This document shows, piece after piece, positions 8,314 to 11,304 of a stretch of DNA of 11,304 nt (its first letter is position 1; every line of letters starts with the position of its first letter). The DNA is from PALSA-607 sp036501485 (GTDB lineage: Bacteria; Actinomycetota; Actinomycetes; Acidothermales; Acidothermaceae). Where the stretch lies: the NCBI GenBank assembly GCA_036501485.1, contig DASYAG010000063.1, positions 1-11,304 of the forward strand, read 5' to 3'. The notes under the pieces were generated by a model, which was not told where the DNA came from, ran no database searches, and worked only from the letters and a program-made list of their open reading frames with translations. Made by a program: the position numbers and the translations under genes.

Positions 8314-9438
8314 GTGAGGCGTCGAACGGTACTAACGCTCCCAGTGCTGCTGGCGGCCGGCCCTGCGCTGACCCCGGTGCCCTGCGCCGCCGCGGAGCAA
8401 AGCCCGTGGTCGCCTGATCGAGCCAACAGCTGGTATCGCGCGCAAGGGTGGCTCGTCGGCGCCAACTACATCACCTCGAACGCCATCAACCAGCTCGAGA
8501 TGTTCCAGGCCGACACCTTCGACCCTCGGCGCATCGATACCGAACTCGGGTGGGCGCAATTACACGGCTTCAACGCTGTGCGGGTCTTCCTCCACGACCA
8601 GCTCTGGGCTCAAGATTCCCGAGGCTTCCAAAAACGTCTGGCGGAGTTTGTCACCATCGCGGCCCGCCACAAGATCAAGCCACTGTTTGTCCTCTTCGAC
8701 TCCTGCTGGGATCCGTTCCCCAAAACGGGACGGCAGCGTGCACCCAAACCTGGGATTCACAACTCCGGTTGGGTGCAAAGCCCGGGCGCCGAACGCCTCG
8801 ATGACCTCGACTACCGCCGAACTCTGCTCGACTATGTCAAGGGTGTATTGCACCAATTCCGCTCCGATGATCGTGTTTTGGGTTGGGACCTGTGGAACGA
8901 GCCCGACAATCCCAACCATGCGTATCGGAAGGTCGAGAGAAAAGACAAGCTGGAGCGCGTGGCCGACCTGCTGCAGCTAGCCTTCGGGTGGGCGCGTTCA
9001 GTTGATCCCAGTCAACCGTTAACAAGTGCCGTGTGGGACGGCGTGTGGGGAGACCCCCTGGGGCGTAGCGAAATCGCAGACATCCAACTGGATAACTCCG
9101 ACGTGGTCACCTTCCACTGCTACGACAAACCAGCAGGCTTCGAGGCCCGGATCGCCGAACTGTCGCCGTTGGGGCGGCCGATCCTCTGCACCGAGTACCT
9201 GGCTCGGTCTCTGGGCAGTACAGTTGACGGAGTCCTGCCAATCGCGAAGCGACACAACATTGGTGCGATCAATTGGGGTTTGGTCGCCGGTAAGACGCAG
9301 ACCTACTTACCGTGGGACTCCTGGGATCACCCCTACACGACAGTTCCGAAGCTCTGGTTTGCAGACCTGCTCCAACCCGATGGACGGGCGTACCGCGACG
9401 CCGAAATTCAGACGATCAGCAAACTGAGCAAACTCTAG
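8314..9438 (+). CDS. Secreted GH5-type glycoside hydrolase (cellulase family glycosylhydrolase), Rv3096/GlfH1-like
   Basis: This 374-residue protein has an export signal: MRRRTVLTL, a hydrophobic run to about residue 23 and a likely signal-peptidase site after CAAA (residue 27). RRTVL (3-7) fits a twin-arginine motif, so Tat export is plausible. The mature part is a clan GH-A TIM barrel: VRVFLHD at 89-95 (Arg90), LWNEP with Glu196 as expected acid/base, His268 in TFHCYD, and CTEYLAR with Glu294 as expected nucleophile. The 98-residue gap between the two Glu suits GH5. From memory the sequence closely resembles M. tuberculosis Rv3096 (about 379 aa), reported as the galactofuranosidase GlfH1 that acts on the galactan of arabinogalactan. 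Older annotations call such proteins cellulase or xylanase. The substrate is therefore inferred. The GTG at 8314 is chosen because it precedes the signal peptide and has a well-placed -10 box. The gene lies 58 bases after the giant gene. Confidence 0.9.
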   Translation: MRRRTVLTLPVLLAAGPALTPVPCAAAEQSPWSPDRANSWYRAQGWLVGANYITSNAINQLEMFQADTFDPRRIDTELGWAQLHGFNAVRVFLHDQLWAQDSRGFQKRLAEFVTIAARHKIKPLFVLFDSCWDPFPKTGRQRAPKPGIHNSGWVQSPGAERLDDLDYRRTLLDYVKGVLHQFRSDDRVLGWDLWNEPDNPNHAYRKVERKDKLERVADLLQLAFGWARSVDPSQPLTSAVWDGVWGDPLGRSEIADIQLDNSDVVTFHCYDKPAGFEARIAELSPLGRPILCTEYLARSLGSTVDGVLPIAKRHNIGAINWGLVAGKTQTYLPWDSWDHPYTTVPKLWFADLLQPDGRAYRDAEIQTISKLSKL

Positions 9439-9523
9439 TGTCGCCGCTGTGACGTTTGCGTCTACCCGCACGCGGGGTACGGACAGTCACCACCATTCCC
9501 GGTTCACAGCGCCGTCTCATCGC

Positions 9524-9532
9524 AGAAAAGGG
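9524..9532 (+). promoter_or_regulatory. Purine-rich ribosome binding site for the L,D-transpeptidase gene
   Basis: AGAAAAGGG ends 11 bases before the GTG at 9544 and is the only good match to the anti-Shine-Dalgarno sequence in the 105-base gap 9439-9543. It supports 9544 as the start. The rest of the gap holds only a weak 5-bp stem (TACCC at 9463-9467 with GGGTA at 9475-9479) without a T-run, and no clear promoter. Confidence 0.5.
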
Positions 9533-9543
9533 CCCATACCGAC

Positions 9544-10800
9544 GTGACGAGTCCAGATCGCCGCCGGCGAAAGTGGTTCCGGCGCACGCTCGCCGTCGCT
9601 CTGGTGATCACCGGCGCTCTGGGAGTGGCCGCCGTGGGTCGGGAGTTCGGTTGCCGAGGCGGTTGCTCCCCCTCAGCCGGCGCTGCGGCGTCGCGGTCAC
9701 CGGCGCAGGTGACTTGTCATCCAGCCCCCCATGCGCGCGACGTCGATCCCCTTGAGCCGGTGTCGGTGAGCGCTGCATCCGGAACGCTGATCGATGTACG
9801 GATGGTCAACGACGCCGATAAGCCCGTCGCTGGCGTGTTGACTCCAGACCATGAGGTCTGGCATCCCGTGCAGCCGCTCGGCTATGGGCGCACCTACACC
9901 CTGACGGTGACCAGCCGCGGAACAGGAGGCGTCCCTGCGACACAGGTCTCGGACTTCGCCACGCTAACCCCGCCGAACCAGACCAAGGTGTCGTTTACCA
10001 ATCCCTCGGAGGTGAGTCTGCAAGACGGCGGCACCTACGGCGTCGGAACGATCGTCGTTGCGCACTTCGACGAGTCGATCGCGGATCGCGCCACCGCGGA
10101 ACGACGGTTGACCGTGACGACGTCACCGCCAGTGTCCGGCTCGTGGCATTGGGTTGACGCCCAGACCGCTCACTGGCGCCCCGAGCACTACTACGCCCCG
10201 CATACGACTGTCACCGCGGAGGCGAAAATCTACGGAATCGGCTTGGGCAACGGTCTGTTCGGTCAAGAAGACACGAAGGTGTCATTCAAAATCGGTGACG
10301 CCCACATATCGATCGCCGACGACAAGACCAAACAAGTCACCGTCTTCGACAACGGACACCTGGTGCGCACCATGCCGACGTCGATGGGCATGGGTGGGAC
10401 CCAGCAGATTGACGGTCGCACCCTGTCGTTCTGGACACCTCCGGGCGTCTACACCGTGCTGGACAGGGGCAACCCTGTGGTGATGGATTCCTCGACGTTC
10501 GGGCTGCCTAAAAACTCCCGTCTGGGCTACCGCGAAACCATCAACTACGCGACCCGGATCAGTACCGATGGCATCTACCTGCATGAGCTTGACACCACCG
10601 TGTGGGCCCAAGGCAACACCGACACTTCCCACGGCTGCCTAAACCTCAACGCGGACAACGCCAAGTGGTACTTCGGATTCTCCGTGCCCGGCGATGTCGT
10701 CGAGATTCGCAACACCGGCGGGCCGCCGTTACAACTGTCGCAGGGCGGCGATTGGACCCTCCCGTGGGATCAGTGGCGCAGCGGCAGCGCCATCCACTGA
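9544..10800 (+). CDS. Membrane-anchored L,D-transpeptidase, LdtMt2-like (two Ig-like domains plus YkuD domain)
   Basis: The 418-residue enzyme makes 3-3 crosslinks between meso-diaminopimelate residues in peptidoglycan, outside the membrane; such enzymes are targets of carbapenems. A basic stretch (RRRRKWFRR, 6-14) precedes a membrane segment at about 15-32. Ig-like domain 1 (about 58-146) contains MVNDADKPVAG and LGYGRTYTL. Ig-like domain 2 (about 147-249) contains FDESIADR, TVTTSPPVSG and HWRPEHYY. The YkuD catalytic domain (about 253-383) has MPTSMGMGG, MDSSTFG, His347 and SHGCLNLN, with His363 and nucleophile Cys365. The C-terminal cap GDWTLPWDQWRSGSA matches the LdtMt2 tail. The His347-Cys365 distance equals His336-Cys354 in LdtMt2 (408 aa). 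Differences are the lack of a lipobox, extra Cys at 37, 41 and 58, and a changed loop after His347. Which mycobacterial Ldt paralogue it is cannot be fixed by eye. It sits 105 bases after the GH5 gene and may be cotranscribed with it. Confidence 0.95.
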   Translation: MTSPDRRRRKWFRRTLAVALVITGALGVAAVGREFGCRGGCSPSAGAAASRSPAQVTCHPAPHARDVDPLEPVSVSAASGTLIDVRMVNDADKPVAGVLTPDHEVWHPVQPLGYGRTYTLTVTSRGTGGVPATQVSDFATLTPPNQTKVSFTNPSEVSLQDGGTYGVGTIVVAHFDESIADRATAERRLTVTTSPPVSGSWHWVDAQTAHWRPEHYYAPHTTVTAEAKIYGIGLGNGLFGQEDTKVSFKIGDAHISIADDKTKQVTVFDNGHLVRTMPTSMGMGGTQQIDGRTLSFWTPPGVYTVLDRGNPVVMDSSTFGLPKNSRLGYRETINYATRISTDGIYLHELDTTVWAQGNTDTSHGCLNLNADNAKWYFGFSVPGDVVEIRNTGGPPLQLSQGGDWTLPWDQWRSGSAIH

Positions 10801-10824
10801 AAGCCACCACCTGACGTCGACGAT

Positions 10825-10853
10825 TGGCGCTCGCTGCCCTGGAGCACTAATTT
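10825..10853 (+). promoter_or_regulatory. Promoter of the GH6 gene: TTGGCG - 17 bp - TAATTT
   Basis: TTGGCG (10825-10830) resembles the -35 consensus TTGACA, and TAATTT (10848-10853) fits the TANNNT -10 pattern with the ideal 17-base spacer. Seven bases separate the -10 box from the GTG at 10861, so transcription could start at or next to the start codon. No ribosome binding site stands at normal distance (the GGAG at 10841-10844 is 16 bases away), which also favours a leaderless transcript. Confidence 0.6.
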
Positions 10854-10860
10854 CCCTGGG

Positions 10861-11304
10861 GTGATCTTCTCAGCTGCTGGTGCAGTCGTGCGGTGGATGA
10901 CCCCCTTGCTAACGGTTGCCGCCGTAACCGGCGTGGGTTTTCCCGCCGACCCGGAGCATGCGGTTTCCGCCCCAGCGATGCGCTTGGCCGATGAGGCCAA
11001 CCCGCTGGCCGGCATGCCGTTCTACGTCAATCCCACGTCGGCGGCTATGCGCGCAGCGCAGCATGCTGATCCGCCGAGTCCTGAGCTGACGGCCGTCGCC
11101 AACACGCCACAGGCGTACTGGATCGTCCCCGGCTCTTCTGCAGCGACGGTTGGCAAGTACACCGGCGACGCGCAGGCCGCCGGTGCCATTCCGGTTCTGG
11201 CGCTCTATGGGATCCCGCACCGCGACTGCGGCAGCTTCGCTGCGGGTGGGTTGGGGAGCGCCGCCGACTACCGCGGCTGGATCGACGGCATCGCATCCGG
11301 TGTA
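10861..11304 (+). CDS. celA1: GH6 cellulase-like exported protein, CelA1 (Rv0062) type, 3'-truncated by the window edge
   Basis: The first 148 residues are visible and the frame runs off the end. Starting at the GTG, a short N-terminus is followed by a hydrophobic segment at about 12-28 (WMTPLLTVAAVTGVG), fitting a signal peptide or anchor. Then come ANPLAGMPFYVNP and NTPQAYW, hallmarks of the GH6 N-terminal region, and the GH6 signature LALYGIPHRDCGSF (113-126). Asp122 in RDC corresponds to the Asp that supports the catalytic acid in GH6 enzymes; the catalytic Asp itself (EPD motif) would lie downstream of the window. From memory it aligns closely with M. tuberculosis CelA1, whose region SVARWIVPLL matches AVVRWMTPLL here, supporting a start near this point. 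GH6 enzymes cleave beta-1,4-glucan with inversion. The biological substrate in mycobacteria is unclear; cellulose of host or biofilm origin is a possibility. Confidence 0.92.
   Translation, partial: MIFSAAGAVVRWMTPLLTVAAVTGVGFPADPEHAVSAPAMRLADEANPLAGMPFYVNPTSAAMRAAQHADPPSPELTAVANTPQAYWIVPGSSAATVGKYTGDAQAAGAIPVLALYGIPHRDCGSFAAGGLGSAADYRGWIDGIASGV

Noticed and set aside
8448..8980. Alternative-frame open stretches inside the GH5 gene
   Set aside because: They overlap a gene with clear catalytic motifs and a signal peptide, and their translations are low-complexity Arg/Ser/Pro-rich frame shadows.
10783..10838. Inverted repeat GGCAGCG / CGCTGCC around the stop of the L,D-transpeptidase gene
   Set aside because: The 7-base arms are separated by 42 bases and one arm is coding sequence; this is expected by chance at high GC.
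10909..11296. Minus-strand open frames at the right end
   Set aside because: They are opposite the GH6 gene, whose signature and N-terminal motifs are unmistakable; the antisense translations are Arg/Gly-rich without motifs.

Overview
The window reads as chromosomal DNA of a high-GC actinobacterium, almost certainly a Mycobacterium. Three downstream genes resemble mycobacterial envelope enzymes that I know from memory (an Rv3096-like GH5 hydrolase, an LdtMt2-like L,D-transpeptidase and a CelA1/Rv0062-like GH6 protein). GTG starts dominate, and two of the genes have a TANNNT -10 box just upstream of the start codon, as in leaderless mycobacterial transcripts. All four genes lie on the + strand. 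I see no RNA gene, insertion sequence, CRISPR array or attachment site.

Positions 1-8255 are the 3' part of one giant gene whose beginning lies outside the window. At least 2750 residues are encoded without a break. They form an array of ten units of about 270 residues, and each unit holds two related NTF2-like (SnoaL-like) domains that I call B and A. The window starts inside an eleventh A domain, so at least 20.5 domains are present. A Asp-Arg motif (DRR in B, D-H/R-R in A) occurs in every complete domain. Units differ in age: short segments of units 1 and 2, and of units 5 and 7, are nearly identical at DNA level, while the B domain of unit 10 is strongly diverged. The missing N-terminus is probably where the functional head of the protein sits.

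Positions 8314-11304 hold three genes for exported enzymes acting on the cell envelope or on polysaccharides: a GH5-type hydrolase (8314-9438), a membrane-anchored L,D-transpeptidase with two Ig-like domains and a YkuD domain (9544-10800), and the 5' part of a GH6 cellulase-like gene (10861 to the window end). The first and third each seem to have their own promoter, so this is more likely a functional neighbourhood than a single operon. Together they could trim wall or biofilm polysaccharide and re-crosslink peptidoglycan. The giant repeat protein has no visible signal peptide or membrane segment in this window and no demonstrated link to the enzymes.
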